NCBI RefSeq assembly: GCF_003751445.1
Contig: NZ_RJUU01000001.1
Coordinates: 4,531,001 to 4,595,000, forward strand
From: Streptomyces sp. 840.1
Lineage (GTDB): Bacteria > Actinomycetota > Actinomycetes > Streptomycetales > Streptomycetaceae
Direction: 5' to 3'
DNA length: 64,000 bases
Both the position numbers and the translations under genes were made by a program. The notes under the pieces were generated by a model, which had not been told where the DNA came from, did no database searches, and saw nothing but the letters and a program-made list of their open reading frames with translations. Below are positions 1 through 7,778 of this stretch, piece by piece (the stretch's first letter is position 1; every line of letters begins with the position of its first letter).

Positions 1-2003
1 GCGGTGAAGGCCGCCAGCACCGCGCAGCCCTGCCAGACCGGGCCGAGCCCGCCGCCCGTGATCAGCCGGCGCAGCCCCTCCACGACGTAGCTCATCGGCA
101 GGTAGGGGTGGATCGCGTTGAAGAAGCCCGGACTGGTCTGCACGGGGTACGTGCCCCCGGCCGAGGTCAGCTGGAGCATCAGGACCGCGAGGACGAGGAT
201 GCGCCCCGCCGCCCCGAAACGGGCGTTCAGCCATTGCACGATCGCGGCGAAACAGCAGGTGACCAGTGCCAGGAAGCCCATCGTCCCGGCCGCCCGGACC
301 ATCTGCAGGCCGAGCCCCCAGTGCAGTACGGCCATCAGTGCGCCCACCTGGAGCAGGCCGATCGCGGCCACCGGCAGCCAGCCCGCGAGGGCGATCCGCC
401 AGGCCGGGGCCCCGGCGGCCAGCGCGCGCCGGTTGAGCGGCTGGATCAGCATGTACGCCACCATCGCGCCGACCCAGAGGGAGAGCGGGATGAAGTAGGG
501 CGCGAAGCCGGTGCCGTAGTTCGGTGCGGCGTGCAGCGACTTGGAGGCCAGCTGCACCGGGTCGGCCATGACCCCGGTACGGGCGTCGCGGTCCTTCTTG
601 CCGTAGTCGGGGATCTTGCCGACCCCCTCGTCGAGGCCCTGGGCGAGCGTGGCCGAACCGTCCCCGAGCCGGATCATCCCGCTGTCCAGGCTGGTCGCGC
701 CCTTCTTCAGGTCGCCCACGCCGGTGTTCAGCTCGGCCGAACCCGTCTTGGCCGTGGCCAGCCCGGTGTGCAGCTGGTCGGCGCCCTTGGCGACCTTGTG
801 GGCGCCGGTGTTGAGCGCGTTGATCTTCTTGACCGCGCCGTTCAGGTCCTCGTCCAGGTGCGGTGAGCGCTCGGCGAGTGCGTCGGCCTGCTTCTGCAGG
901 GTGGCGAGCTGACCGCGGAGCGTCTTGAAATCTCCGTGCTGGCTGGTCACCAGGACGTTCACGTCGTCGGCCACGGCCGCCACGTCGGCGGCCGCCTTCA
1001 CGGCCCGCGCGAGCGGCGGGCAGACGGTGGCGTCGGGGAGCGGCTGCTCCTCGCACCGGGTGCGGTGGACGGCGGCGAGGTCCTCGGACGCCGTGTGCGC
1101 GGCGGTGGCGGCGGCGGGCGCCGTCTCGACCAGCACGTCGAGGTTGTCCCGTACGGTCTGCGAGGAATCGGCCACCAGCCGGGCGGTGTCCCCGATCGAC
1201 TTCCCGTTGTCCTTCAGGAACGGGCGGATGTCGGCCGCGACGCCGTTCACCTTGTCGGCGAGCAGCTGCGTGCCGTCCGCGACCTGGTGCGAGCCGGTCT
1301 TCAGATCGCCCGCGCCGGTGTTCAGCTTGACGATTCCGCCGGCCAGCCGGCTGCTCCCGGCCTTCGCGTCCTTCAGCCCGTCGGCGAGGTCCTTGGAGCC
1401 CTTCTTCGCCTTGCCGATACCGCCCCTGAGGTCGTCGGCGCCCTTGGCCGCCTCCGCCGTCGCGTCGTGAAGATCGGAGAAGTTGATGAAGATCCGGTCC
1501 AGGAAGCCGCGAGAGGCGTTGGCCGAGGCCGCGGTGCGGACCTCGGAGAAGACCGTCCTGGAGATCTGGCCGACGATGTAGTTGTTCGCGTCGTTGGTGC
1601 GCACCTGGAGCGCGCCCGTCTCGGGGGAGTCGCCCGCACTGGAGGCGATCCGCTTGCTGAAGTCCGAGGGCATGGTCAGCGAGAGGTAGTACGTACCGTC
1701 CTCGACGCCCTTGTCGGCCTCCTGGGCGCTCACCTCGTGCCAGTCGAAGACCTTGGAGTCGAGCAGTCGGCCGGTGATCTCGTCCCCGGCCCGGACGCGC
1801 CCGCCCTCCGCGGTGGCGCCCTTGTCGTCGTTCACCAGGGCGACCGGGATGCGGTCCAGGCGGCCGTACGGGTCCCAGAACGACCACAGGTACAGGGCGC
1901 CGTAGAGCAGGGGCAGCAGCAGGAGGGCGGCCAGCGCCGCGCGCGGCAGCTTCCCCCGGCCGAAGCGCCGCAGCTCAAGAGCGGCCAGTCGCGGCGAGCG
2001 CAT
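1..2003 (-). CDS. YhgE/Pip-type membrane protein (3' end beyond window)
   Basis: The frame runs on the minus strand from an ATG near 2003 to the window edge, so the C-terminus is missing. The N-terminus has a short basic stretch, then a hydrophobic segment (residues about 18-38). A long extracytoplasmic region follows, with recurrent helical units of the type GA-DL-G, G-HQVADG and G-ADQLHTG, typical of the YhgE/Pip (phage infection protein) family. Several membrane segments follow at about 1-500 on the plus-strand coordinates, as in the MmpL/ABC-2-like C-terminal half of the family. An AAGGGA ribosome site lies 6 nt before the 2003 start; an in-frame ATG at 2018 is less well placed. The gene overlaps the upstream ATPase gene by 29 nt, so the two are probably cotranslated as a transport pair. 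The substrate is unknown. Confidence 0.85.
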   Translation of the reverse strand, partial: MRSPRLAALELRRFGRGKLPRAALAALLLLPLLYGALYLWSFWDPYGRLDRIPVALVNDDKGATAEGGRVRAGDEITGRLLDSKVFDWHEVSAQEADKGVEDGTYYLSLTMPSDFSKRIASSAGDSPETGALQVRTNDANNYIVGQISRTVFSEVRTAASANASRGFLDRIFINFSDLHDATAEAAKGADDLRGGIGKAKKGSKDLADGLKDAKAGSSRLAGGIVKLNTGAGDLKTGSHQVADGTQLLADKVNGVAADIRPFLKDNGKSIGDTARLVADSSQTVRDNLDVLVETAPAAATAAHTASEDLAAVHRTRCEEQPLPDATVCPPLARAVKAAADVAAVADDVNVLVTSQHGDFKTLRGQLATLQKQADALAERSPHLDEDLNGAVKKINALNTGAHKVAKGADQLHTGLATAKTGSAELNTGVGDLKKGATSLDSGMIRLGDGSATLAQGLDEGVGKIPDYGKKDRDARTGVMADPVQLASKSLHAAPNYGTGFAPYFIPLSLWVGAMVAYMLIQPLNRRALAAGAPAWRIALAGWLPVAAIGLLQVGALMAVLHWGLGLQMVRAAGTMGFLALVTCCFAAIVQWLNARFGAAGRILVLAVLMLQLTSAGGTYPVQTSPGFFNAIHPYLPMSYVVEGLRRLITGGGLGPVWQGCAVLAAFT

Positions 2004-2799
2004 CTGCGGTCCCTTCATCGTCGGATTCCGTGGGGTCCGCCGGTTCCGCGGCGTCGGTGCCGTCGGTGCCGTCGGTGCTGTCGGCGGGGGCGGCCGTCGG
2101 CGCGGCTCCCGTGCGTACGGTCACCGCGTCGGCGGGGGCCGGGCCGCCGCACACGGCCAGCACGGTCGTACCGCCGTCGGCGAGGGAACGCAGCAGCTCC
2201 CAGGCCTCGGCGCGCTCGGTGTCGGAGAGCTTCAGATCGGCGTCGTCCACCGCGATCAGCGCCGGCCGCCCGATCAGCGCGAGGGCGACGGAGAGCCGCA
2301 GCGCCTCCAGCCGCTCCAGATCCCGTACGGAGGTCCGTTCGGCCTTGGGCAGGGTGGCCGTGTCGAGCCCGGCGGCGTCCAGCGCCGCGTCGATCCGGGA
2401 CCGGGCCGAGGCGGCGCGCTCGCGGCGCGGCCGCAGCAGGGCGCGCACGGAGCCGTCGTAGCGGCGCTGGAGCAGGGCGCGCTCACGCAGGTGCTCGGCG
2501 ACCGTGAGGGCCGGGTCCAGCTCGCTGACCCCCGGCACGGGCCCCAGCGCGGCGATGCGCCGAACGGCGGCGGCCCGGCGCGGCAGGAGCAGGCCGCCGG
2601 TCTCGGCGTCGCCCTCGGACGGGCGCATCCGGCCGGTGAGGGCGAGCAGCAGACAGGTGCGGCCGGAGCCGGACGGGCCCTCGACCGCGATCAGTGAGCC
2701 GGGTCCGGCGCTGAAGGTCACGCCTCGGAAGGCCCAGCCGCGCGGCCCCTTGAGCCCCAGGTTCCCGGCGGTGACGGCCGCCCCGTGCGGGCTGTCCAC
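1975..2799 (-). CDS. Degenerate ABC-type ATP-binding protein paired with the YhgE/Pip protein
   Basis: About 274 residues. The GTG at 2799 has a GGAGGG site just upstream and is preferred; an ATG at 2817 would add six residues. The Walker A loop is intact (GPSGSGRT, near residue 42). The signature region reads LERLEALRLS, not LSGGQ. The Walker B segment reads LIAVDDAD, with Asp where the catalytic Glu normally sits, and the usual H-loop region reads TVLAVCGG without histidine. The C-terminal 50 residues are a low-complexity acidic tail (TDGTDGTD, TESDDEG). It can probably bind nucleotide, but efficient hydrolysis is doubtful; a regulatory or slow ATPase role for the membrane partner is an inference. 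It starts the minus-strand pair, behind the palindrome at 2821-2834. Confidence 0.75.
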   Translation of the reverse strand: MDSPHGAAVTAGNLGLKGPRGWAFRGVTFSAGPGSLIAVEGPSGSGRTCLLLALTGRMRPSEGDAETGGLLLPRRAAAVRRIAALGPVPGVSELDPALTVAEHLRERALLQRRYDGSVRALLRPRRERAASARSRIDAALDAAGLDTATLPKAERTSVRDLERLEALRLSVALALIGRPALIAVDDADLKLSDTERAEAWELLRSLADGGTTVLAVCGGPAPADAVTVRTGAAPTAAPADSTDGTDGTDAAEPADPTESDDEGTADALAATGRS

Positions 2800-2820
2800 A
2801 AGCCCTCCCCATTCCATTGA

Positions 2821-2834
2821 ACTGACTGGTCAGT
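2821..2834. promoter_or_regulatory. TetR-type operator candidate
   Basis: The sequence actgactggtcagt has perfect 6-nt arms (ACTGAC/GTCAGT) around two bases. It lies 22 nt before the preferred GTG start of the ABC-like gene and overlaps its likely leader or promoter. Palindromes of this form are typical TetR-family efflux operators. No TetR gene is visible in the window, so the regulator would lie beyond position 1 or elsewhere. Confidence 0.5.
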
Positions 2835-2907
2835 ACAAAAAGGTAGCCCGAACTCGCGATTGAAGCAAAGCCCCAGGTCAGACAGCGATCGAGGCGAATT
2901 GTCAGTG

Positions 2908-2937
2908 GTGGCCGTCACGATGGATACAGACGGCCAC
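2908..2937. promoter_or_regulatory. Inverted repeat in the leader of the HEPN gene
   Basis: Perfect 9-bp arms (gtggccgtc and gacggccac) are separated by 12 nt. The repeat ends 13 nt before the GGAGG ribosome site of the gene at 2967. It could be an operator or an mRNA hairpin. There is no T-run, so it is not a classical terminator. Confidence 0.4.
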
Positions 2938-2966
2938 CGAGCCGTTACGAGACAGGAGGTTCTGTC

Positions 2967-3491
2967 ATGGCCCACTCGTCCGCAGCAGCCGCCCCGCGAC
3001 GCCGCGCAGACGGCCCTGCTCCCTCACCGACCGGTCCGGCGCACGACGTCCACCCCGTTCTCCGGCGCGCCACGGCGCCGCCCGCCGCTCTCGATCTCCT
3101 CGCCAAGGCCCGCGCCGGCCTCGAAGAGGCAGCTGTTCTCGACGTGCCCAACGAGCGGTATGCCACCGCCCACCTCGCAGCGCTGCGCGCCGCCGCCGCC
3201 GTCCTCGCCGTCCGGGGCCGCCCCGAGACCTCCCGGCGGCGGCGCGAGCGGATCCGCAGCACCTGGGAGGTCCTCCCGGAGCTCGCCCCCGAGCTGACCG
3301 AGTGGAGCGCGCTGTTCGCCTCGGGCGCCCGGCGCCGGGCCCGCGCGGAGGCGGGCATACCCGGTGCGGCCGGCCGGCGCGACGCGGACGATCTGCTCCG
3401 GGACGCCGCGATGTTCCTGCGCCTGGTGGAGCGGCTGCTGGTCCTCCAGCCGGTGCTCCCGCAGCCCCGCGGGGAGCGCTCCGACGAGTGA
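2967..3491 (+). CDS. SAV_6107-family HEPN domain protein
   Basis: 174 residues, ATG start with a clear GGAGG 7 nt upstream. The first 30 residues are a disordered Ala/Pro/Arg tail. The rest is helical: residues about 36-75 contain LLAKARAGLEEA, ERYATAHLAALRAAAAVLA, then RRRRERIRSTW and a C-terminal helix LRDAAMFLRLVERLL. This is the layout of the actinobacterial SAV_6107 HEPN family. HEPN proteins are often RNases or nucleotide-binding partners of toxins, but I do not see a clear R-x4-6-H catalytic motif, so nuclease activity is unproven. It is divergent from the ABC-like gene and followed by a methyltransferase about 100 nt on. Confidence 0.75.
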   Translation: MAHSSAAAAPRRRADGPAPSPTGPAHDVHPVLRRATAPPAALDLLAKARAGLEEAAVLDVPNERYATAHLAALRAAAAVLAVRGRPETSRRRRERIRSTWEVLPELAPELTEWSALFASGARRRARAEAGIPGAAGRRDADDLLRDAAMFLRLVERLLVLQPVLPQPRGERSDE

Positions 3492-3594
3492 TGGCGGTGC
3501 GGGCGGCGCGAGGCAATAGGGTGGACGCGACCTGTCACCTGCGCTGTTCACGCTCCGCCCTCAGCGGCGGCACCGTGCCGAGGAGTCAACTGCC

Positions 3595-4353
3595 GTGTCG
3601 GACCAGCTGCGCCCCCGCGCCTCCCTCCGTACCGCCGTGGTCTGGGAGGTCCTCAAGGACGCCCTCGACCGCCGGGTCAAGGCGACCGGCAGGGACGCCC
3701 TGGACGTACTGGACACCGGTGGCGGTACGGGCAACTTCGCCGTGCCGGCGGCCCGCCTCGGCCACCGGGTCACCGTCGTCGACCCCAGCCCCAACGCCCT
3801 CTTCGCGCTGGAGCGCCGCGCAGCGGAGGCCGGGGTGGCCGACCGGGTCCGCGGCGTCCAGGGCGACATCCTCGGCCTGTTCGACGTGGTCGAGCGCGGT
3901 GGCTACGACGCGGCGCTCTGTCACGGCGTCCTGGAGTACGTGGACGACCCCGCCCAGGGCGTGCGCAACGCGGTGGACGCGCTCCGCCCCGAAGGCGCCC
4001 TCAGCCTGCTCGCCGCCGGGCTGGGCGGGGCGGTCCTGGCCCGTGCGCTCGCCGGTCACTTCACCGAGGCCAGGCAGGCGCTCAGTGACCCGGCGGGCCG
4101 CTGGGGTGAGGGCGACCCGATGCCCAGGCGGTACACGGCCGAGCAGCTCACCGAGCTGGTGTCGGCGGCGGGTGCGGAGGTCGGCGCGGTGCACGGCGTG
4201 CGCGTCTTCGCGGACCTCGTTCCGGGCGTCCTCGTGGACACCGAGCCCGGAGCGATGGAAGCCCTGCTCAAGCTGGAGACGGCGGCCGCCGAACTGCCGG
4301 CCTTCCACTCGGTGGCGACCCAGCTGCACGTTCTGGGTGCCAGGCAGGCCTGA
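3595..4353 (+). CDS. Class I SAM-dependent methyltransferase
   Basis: 252 residues from a GTG with GAGGAG upstream. The Rossmann-fold SAM site is plain: motif I LDTGGGTGNFA at about residues 40-50, motif II acidic end VTVVDPSP at about 60-67, then VRGVQGDILGL and LCHGVLEYVDDP (post-motif region). This resembles the SmtA/UbiE-like group acting on small molecules or lipids, but nothing in the sequence fixes the substrate. A small hairpin lies 12 nt after the stop. It stands 103 nt behind the HEPN gene and may share its transcript. Confidence 0.8.
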   Translation: MSDQLRPRASLRTAVVWEVLKDALDRRVKATGRDALDVLDTGGGTGNFAVPAARLGHRVTVVDPSPNALFALERRAAEAGVADRVRGVQGDILGLFDVVERGGYDAALCHGVLEYVDDPAQGVRNAVDALRPEGALSLLAAGLGGAVLARALAGHFTEARQALSDPAGRWGEGDPMPRRYTAEQLTELVSAAGAEVGAVHGVRVFADLVPGVLVDTEPGAMEALLKLETAAAELPAFHSVATQLHVLGARQA

Positions 4354-4364
4354 GCCACCGGCCG

Positions 4365-4389
4365 GATCACGCCGCTAGCGCGGCTGATC
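4365..4389 (+). terminator. Hairpin after the methyltransferase gene
   Basis: gatca-c-gccgc pairs with gcggc-tgatc around a TAGC loop: 10 bp with one bulged C, 12 nt after the stop. There is no clear T-tract, so termination is possible but weak. Confidence 0.4.
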
Positions 4390-4557
4390 AGCAACGCAGC
4401 CGCAGACGGAGTACGGCCCAGCAGCCCCGATCAGCGCCTGAGCCCCGTATGATCGGGGGACACCATCCGGCATGACGGATCGGAGGTTGGGGAATCAACG
4501 CCTCAGCAGCTGAGCCGTCGTGGCGGCCCGGACTGGTTGATTGGCAATGAGGGCGGG

Positions 4558-4586
4558 TTTCACGGGGACGATTCCCTGCCTATCCT
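4558..4586 (+). promoter_or_regulatory. Possible promoter of the DUF3040 gene
   Basis: TTTCAC and TATCCT are separated by 17 nt, the -10 fitting TAnnnT. The start would fall near 4593, about 45 nt before the GTG at 4638. The -35 match is poor. I saw nothing else in the gap 4390-4637. Confidence 0.3.
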
Positions 4587-4637
4587 GGAAGGGCCGCATA
4601 CCGGCCGCCCCCCGCGGCCGACGACGAGGAGGACTCC

Positions 4638-5042
4638 GTGCCGCTCTCGGAGCACGAGCAGCGAATGCTCGAGCAAATGGAGCGAGCGCTGTACGCCGAA
4701 GATCCCAAGTTCGCGACAGCGCTCGAGGGAAGCGGGCTGCGTACGTACACCCGGCGACGGGTCTACCAGGCAGTTGCTGGCTTCCTGGTGGGTATCGCGC
4801 TCCTCATGGCCGGAATGGTCGCCCAGCAGATCTGGATCAGCGTGGTGGGGTTCCTCGTCATGCTGGGCTGCGCGGTGCTCGCGGTCACGGGTTGGCGCAA
4901 GGCACCCAAGCCCGGTGAGCAACAGGCAGCCGGGACCGGGGCCGGAGGCGGGGGCGAGCGTCGACAGCCCAAGCAGCGCCGGACCGTGATGAACAGGATC
5001 GAGCAGCGGTGGCAGCGCCGCCGCGATGAGCAGGGCCAGTAA
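4638..5042 (+). CDS. DUF3040 small membrane protein
   Basis: 134 residues from a GTG with AGGAGG upstream. The N-terminus PLSEHEQRMLEQMERALYAEDPKFA is the hallmark of DUF3040 proteins of actinobacteria. Two hydrophobic segments follow (about residues 45-62 and 66-85), then a hydrophilic, basic C-terminal tail ending RRRDEQGQ. A soluble N-terminal helix, a two-helix membrane hairpin and a cytoplasmic tail are predicted. Function is unknown; copies often lie near dcw genes. It ends just before a strong bidirectional terminator facing the convergent transglutaminase gene. Confidence 0.85.
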   Translation: MPLSEHEQRMLEQMERALYAEDPKFATALEGSGLRTYTRRRVYQAVAGFLVGIALLMAGMVAQQIWISVVGFLVMLGCAVLAVTGWRKAPKPGEQQAAGTGAGGGGERRQPKQRRTVMNRIEQRWQRRRDEQGQ

Positions 5043-5061
5043 GCGCTTCACACACTTATGG

Positions 5062-5097
5062 GTGAGGGGCGGTCGCATTTCTGCGGCCGCCCCTCAC
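5062..5097. terminator. Strong hairpin terminator between convergent genes
   Basis: Arms gtgaggggcggtcgc and gcggccgcccctcac form a 15-bp stem with one G-T wobble and a 6-nt loop, starting 20 nt after the DUF3040 stop. It can serve both the plus gene and the convergent minus gene at 5319. Part of the right arm is copied in the adjacent 32-bp repeat. Positions 5142-5318 contain nothing I can identify. Confidence 0.7.
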
Positions 5098-5141
5098 ACG
5101 TGTGTCCGCTTTCTGCGGCCGCCCCTCACACGTCTGTCCGC
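5078..5141. repeat. Tandem duplication, 2 x 32 bp
   Basis: Positions 5078-5109 and 5110-5141 are identical except for one base (cgtgtg versus cgtctg). The unit begins tttctgcggccgcccctcac, so it carries the right arm of the terminator, leaving a second right arm downstream that could pair with the same left arm. Confidence 0.85.
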
Positions 5142-5318
5142 CCCGGGAGGACACCGGCGCCCCGGGCGCGTGCCCGGAGCCGAAGCAGGGCGCCGGGGAC
5201 GGCCGGTCCCACGGACGCACCGAACCGCCGGACGGGCTCGAAGCGCCGCCGGACGGGCTGGGGGAGCCCCGCCCGGCCGCCGGGCGGCGCTCGGCCCGCC
5301 CGGCCCGGGGTCAGCCAG

Positions 5319-7727
5319 TCAGCCCTCCTGGCCGGACGGACGCCGAAGCCACGCCGGGCGTCGGGGCAGGTGCCACCGGGCGGTCAGGGCCGCCCGGCGG
5401 TCCGAGGCCGCCCACACCACCCGTACGGCCGATCGCGGTGCCACGACCGCGCGGAGCCGGACGAACCCGCCGACCGAGGCCCGCAGCGCGGCCCTCACCT
5501 CCCGCACGTCGTGCGAGAGCCCTGCCTCGGGCCTCGGCTCCGGAGCGTAGAGCACCTGCTCCACCGCGCTCGCCACCCGGTGCACCGCCTCGGCCCCGTC
5601 GGTGCCGAGCCGTCCCAGGCGCACCAGGCGCTCCGCCGCCCTGCGCGGGGTCAGGGACTCGTCCGGGGTGATGCCGTGGTCCCACGCCGTATCGATGATC
5701 TCCCGCCAGGCCGCCAGCGTTCGGGCGGTCGCGTCGCCGGGCGTACGCCCGGCGGAGAAGCTCAGCCGGCGGGCCCGTGCCCGGATCCGCCAGAGCATCG
5801 GCAGCGTCGGCAGCAGAATGACGAGCAGCACCAACAGGGTCACGCCGAGCACCGTGCCCGTCGGCGTACCCGAATCCGTCGGGCCCACCGCTCCCGGCGC
5901 CACCGTGTTGCCGCACTCGCCCTGCTTGCGCGACTGCGCCGGGCAGCTCTCCGACGCGGACGGAGCGACCGGCGTGGCGGCCGAAGCGCCCGTCTCCGGG
6001 TGGTCCGGGCCGGCCGGATCGCCGGAGGGGGTGTCCGGCAGGGTGTACGAGGGGGCGGTGCCGCGCGAGGGGGTCGGCTCGAAGCGGGTCCAGCCGACGC
6101 CCTCGAAGTACAGCTCCGGCCAGGCGTGCGCGTCGCGCAGCCCGACCGACATCGAACCGTCCGACTGCGCGGTGCCCGGAGTGAAGCCGATCGCCACCCT
6201 GGCCGGAATGCCGAGCGTCCGGGCCATCGCGGCCATCGTGAAGGAGAAGTGGACGCAGAAGCCCTCCTTGTCCTTGAGGAAGCGGCCGATCGCCGCGCTG
6301 CCGGTCCCGGAGGTCACCGAGGTGTCATAGGTGAACCCGCCGTCCGAGGCGAAGTAGTCCTGCAGCTTCACCGCCCGCTCGTAGGCGTTGCCGGCGCCCC
6401 GGGTCACCTTTTCGGCCGTCTCCTTGACCACCTGCGGCAGCGAGCGGGGCACCTGGGTGTACTCGCGCTGGAGGGCGGCCGGGGCCGGTCCCGCGTTGGC
6501 CAGCTGGTCCGATGTCGGCTGCACGACCAGGCTGGACACCTGGTACTGCGCGCCCTTGGTCGTCTCCCCGCCGTCGCCGACGAGGGTGCGGCCCTCGGAC
6601 TCGTACCGCCAGCGGCCTCCGACCCTGACCTCGGTCGCCGGATAGGGGAGAGGCAGATAGGTCTGCTGGTACGAACTGGACGCGGAGATGTTCGAGCTGA
6701 TCTCCGTGACCGCCACCTCCGGGGACAGGCCCCCGGGGCTCGGCAGCCGCTTGGGCACGTCCTTCAGCCGGCGGGTCGACGCCCGCCATTCGTTTCCGTT
6801 GAACTGGTCCAGCGCCAGGATCCGCAGATAGAAGTCCTGCGGACTGTTGGAGTTGGTGCGGTACGACATCACCTGCCGGTTGTCCGGCTGGTTGAGGTTG
6901 TTCTGCAGGGAGACGAGCGGGTTCACCGCGGAGATGGTGCCGCCACCGCCCCCCTTGCCGTTGCCGGCCCCCGAGCCTGACAGCAGGCCGCTGTCGAGGG
7001 CGGGCAGCGCCGCGGGGACGACCAGCGCGATGCCCAGGGCCAGCGCGCCGATGCGACGTCCCGTGCGCACCGGGGCGAGCGCTCCGCCGCCCGGGAGACC
7101 GCCACCTGCCGGACCGCCCCTGGGGCCGGCAGCCCCGGCGAAGACCCGTCCCCACTGCGAGAGCCGGTCGCGGCCCTCGGCCAGCAGCAGGAGCAGATAG
7201 CCGCAGGCGGCGAGGATGAACCACAGCCAGTCCGCGCCGCCGTCGGACAGCCCGGCCGCGACGGAGTACAGGGCCAGCAGCGGCAGCCCGGCCGGCGCGG
7301 CGCTGCGGAACGTCACCGCCAGCACGTCCACCGCCAGGCCGACCAGCAGTACCCCGCCCACCAGCATCAGCCGGATGCCCGCCGTGGCCGGTGCCGGAAT
7401 CGCGTACCGGCTGACGTCGTCGGCACCGGTCGACAGCAGGTCGGAGAGCGCCAGCACCGTCTGCGGCCCCGGCAGGAACCCCGCCAGCGCCTGCTCCCGG
7501 GCGAACGCCACGGTGAGCAGCATCAGCGTGACCAGCATCTGCGCGACGACGGTCAGCAGCCGGGGCAGCGGCACCCGCCGGCCCAGCGCGCCCACCCCGT
7601 ACTGGATGGCCAGCAGGAACGCCGCCTGCACCATCCAGCTGACCGGGTCGACCAGCGGCAGCATCGAACACGCCGCCATCAGCGTCGCCGCATAGGCGCA
7701 CAGCGCCAGCCGACCACGACCGCTCAT
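5319..7727 (-). CDS. TgpA-like transglutaminase-domain membrane protein (DUF3488)
   Basis: 802 residues from the ATG at 7727, which has a GGGGGAC site; an upstream in-frame GTG at 7772 would read through a duplicated segment. Six membrane helices occupy about residues 1-220. An extracytoplasmic transglutaminase-like domain follows, with GFCVHF (Cys491) and DAHAW (His534). The third triad position lies in the segment WTRFEPTP (Glu550), where Asp is commoner. A further membrane helix (about 615-640) precedes a cytoplasmic DUF4129-like tail. It is the last gene of a MoxR-DUF58-TgpA set, conserved in many bacteria and proposed to modify envelope or secreted proteins. The gene is divergent from nothing and convergent with DUF3040. 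Confidence 0.85.
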   Translation of the reverse strand: MSGRGRLALCAYAATLMAACSMLPLVDPVSWMVQAAFLLAIQYGVGALGRRVPLPRLLTVVAQMLVTLMLLTVAFAREQALAGFLPGPQTVLALSDLLSTGADDVSRYAIPAPATAGIRLMLVGGVLLVGLAVDVLAVTFRSAAPAGLPLLALYSVAAGLSDGGADWLWFILAACGYLLLLLAEGRDRLSQWGRVFAGAAGPRGGPAGGGLPGGGALAPVRTGRRIGALALGIALVVPAALPALDSGLLSGSGAGNGKGGGGGTISAVNPLVSLQNNLNQPDNRQVMSYRTNSNSPQDFYLRILALDQFNGNEWRASTRRLKDVPKRLPSPGGLSPEVAVTEISSNISASSSYQQTYLPLPYPATEVRVGGRWRYESEGRTLVGDGGETTKGAQYQVSSLVVQPTSDQLANAGPAPAALQREYTQVPRSLPQVVKETAEKVTRGAGNAYERAVKLQDYFASDGGFTYDTSVTSGTGSAAIGRFLKDKEGFCVHFSFTMAAMARTLGIPARVAIGFTPGTAQSDGSMSVGLRDAHAWPELYFEGVGWTRFEPTPSRGTAPSYTLPDTPSGDPAGPDHPETGASAATPVAPSASESCPAQSRKQGECGNTVAPGAVGPTDSGTPTGTVLGVTLLVLLVILLPTLPMLWRIRARARRLSFSAGRTPGDATARTLAAWREIIDTAWDHGITPDESLTPRRAAERLVRLGRLGTDGAEAVHRVASAVEQVLYAPEPRPEAGLSHDVREVRAALRASVGGFVRLRAVVAPRSAVRVVWAASDRRAALTARWHLPRRPAWLRRPSGQEG

Positions 7728-7738
7728 GTCCGTCCCCC

Positions 7739-7778
7739 CATGACCAACCACCGGAGATTCATGACCAACCACCGGAGA
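7739..7778. repeat. 21-bp tandem duplication at the DUF58/transglutaminase junction
   Basis: The 19-mer catgaccaaccaccggaga occurs at 7739-7757 and 7760-7778, a 21-bp period. On the minus strand each copy encodes the DUF58 C-terminus (SGGWS) followed by an overlapping TCATGA. The true stop is in the copy at 7760-7778; the second copy forms the spacer before the next gene. Confidence 0.85.

Noticed and set aside
5058..6980. A 640-codon plus frame opposite the transglutaminase gene
   Set aside because: It begins in a terminator and runs antisense; no domain or ribosome site.
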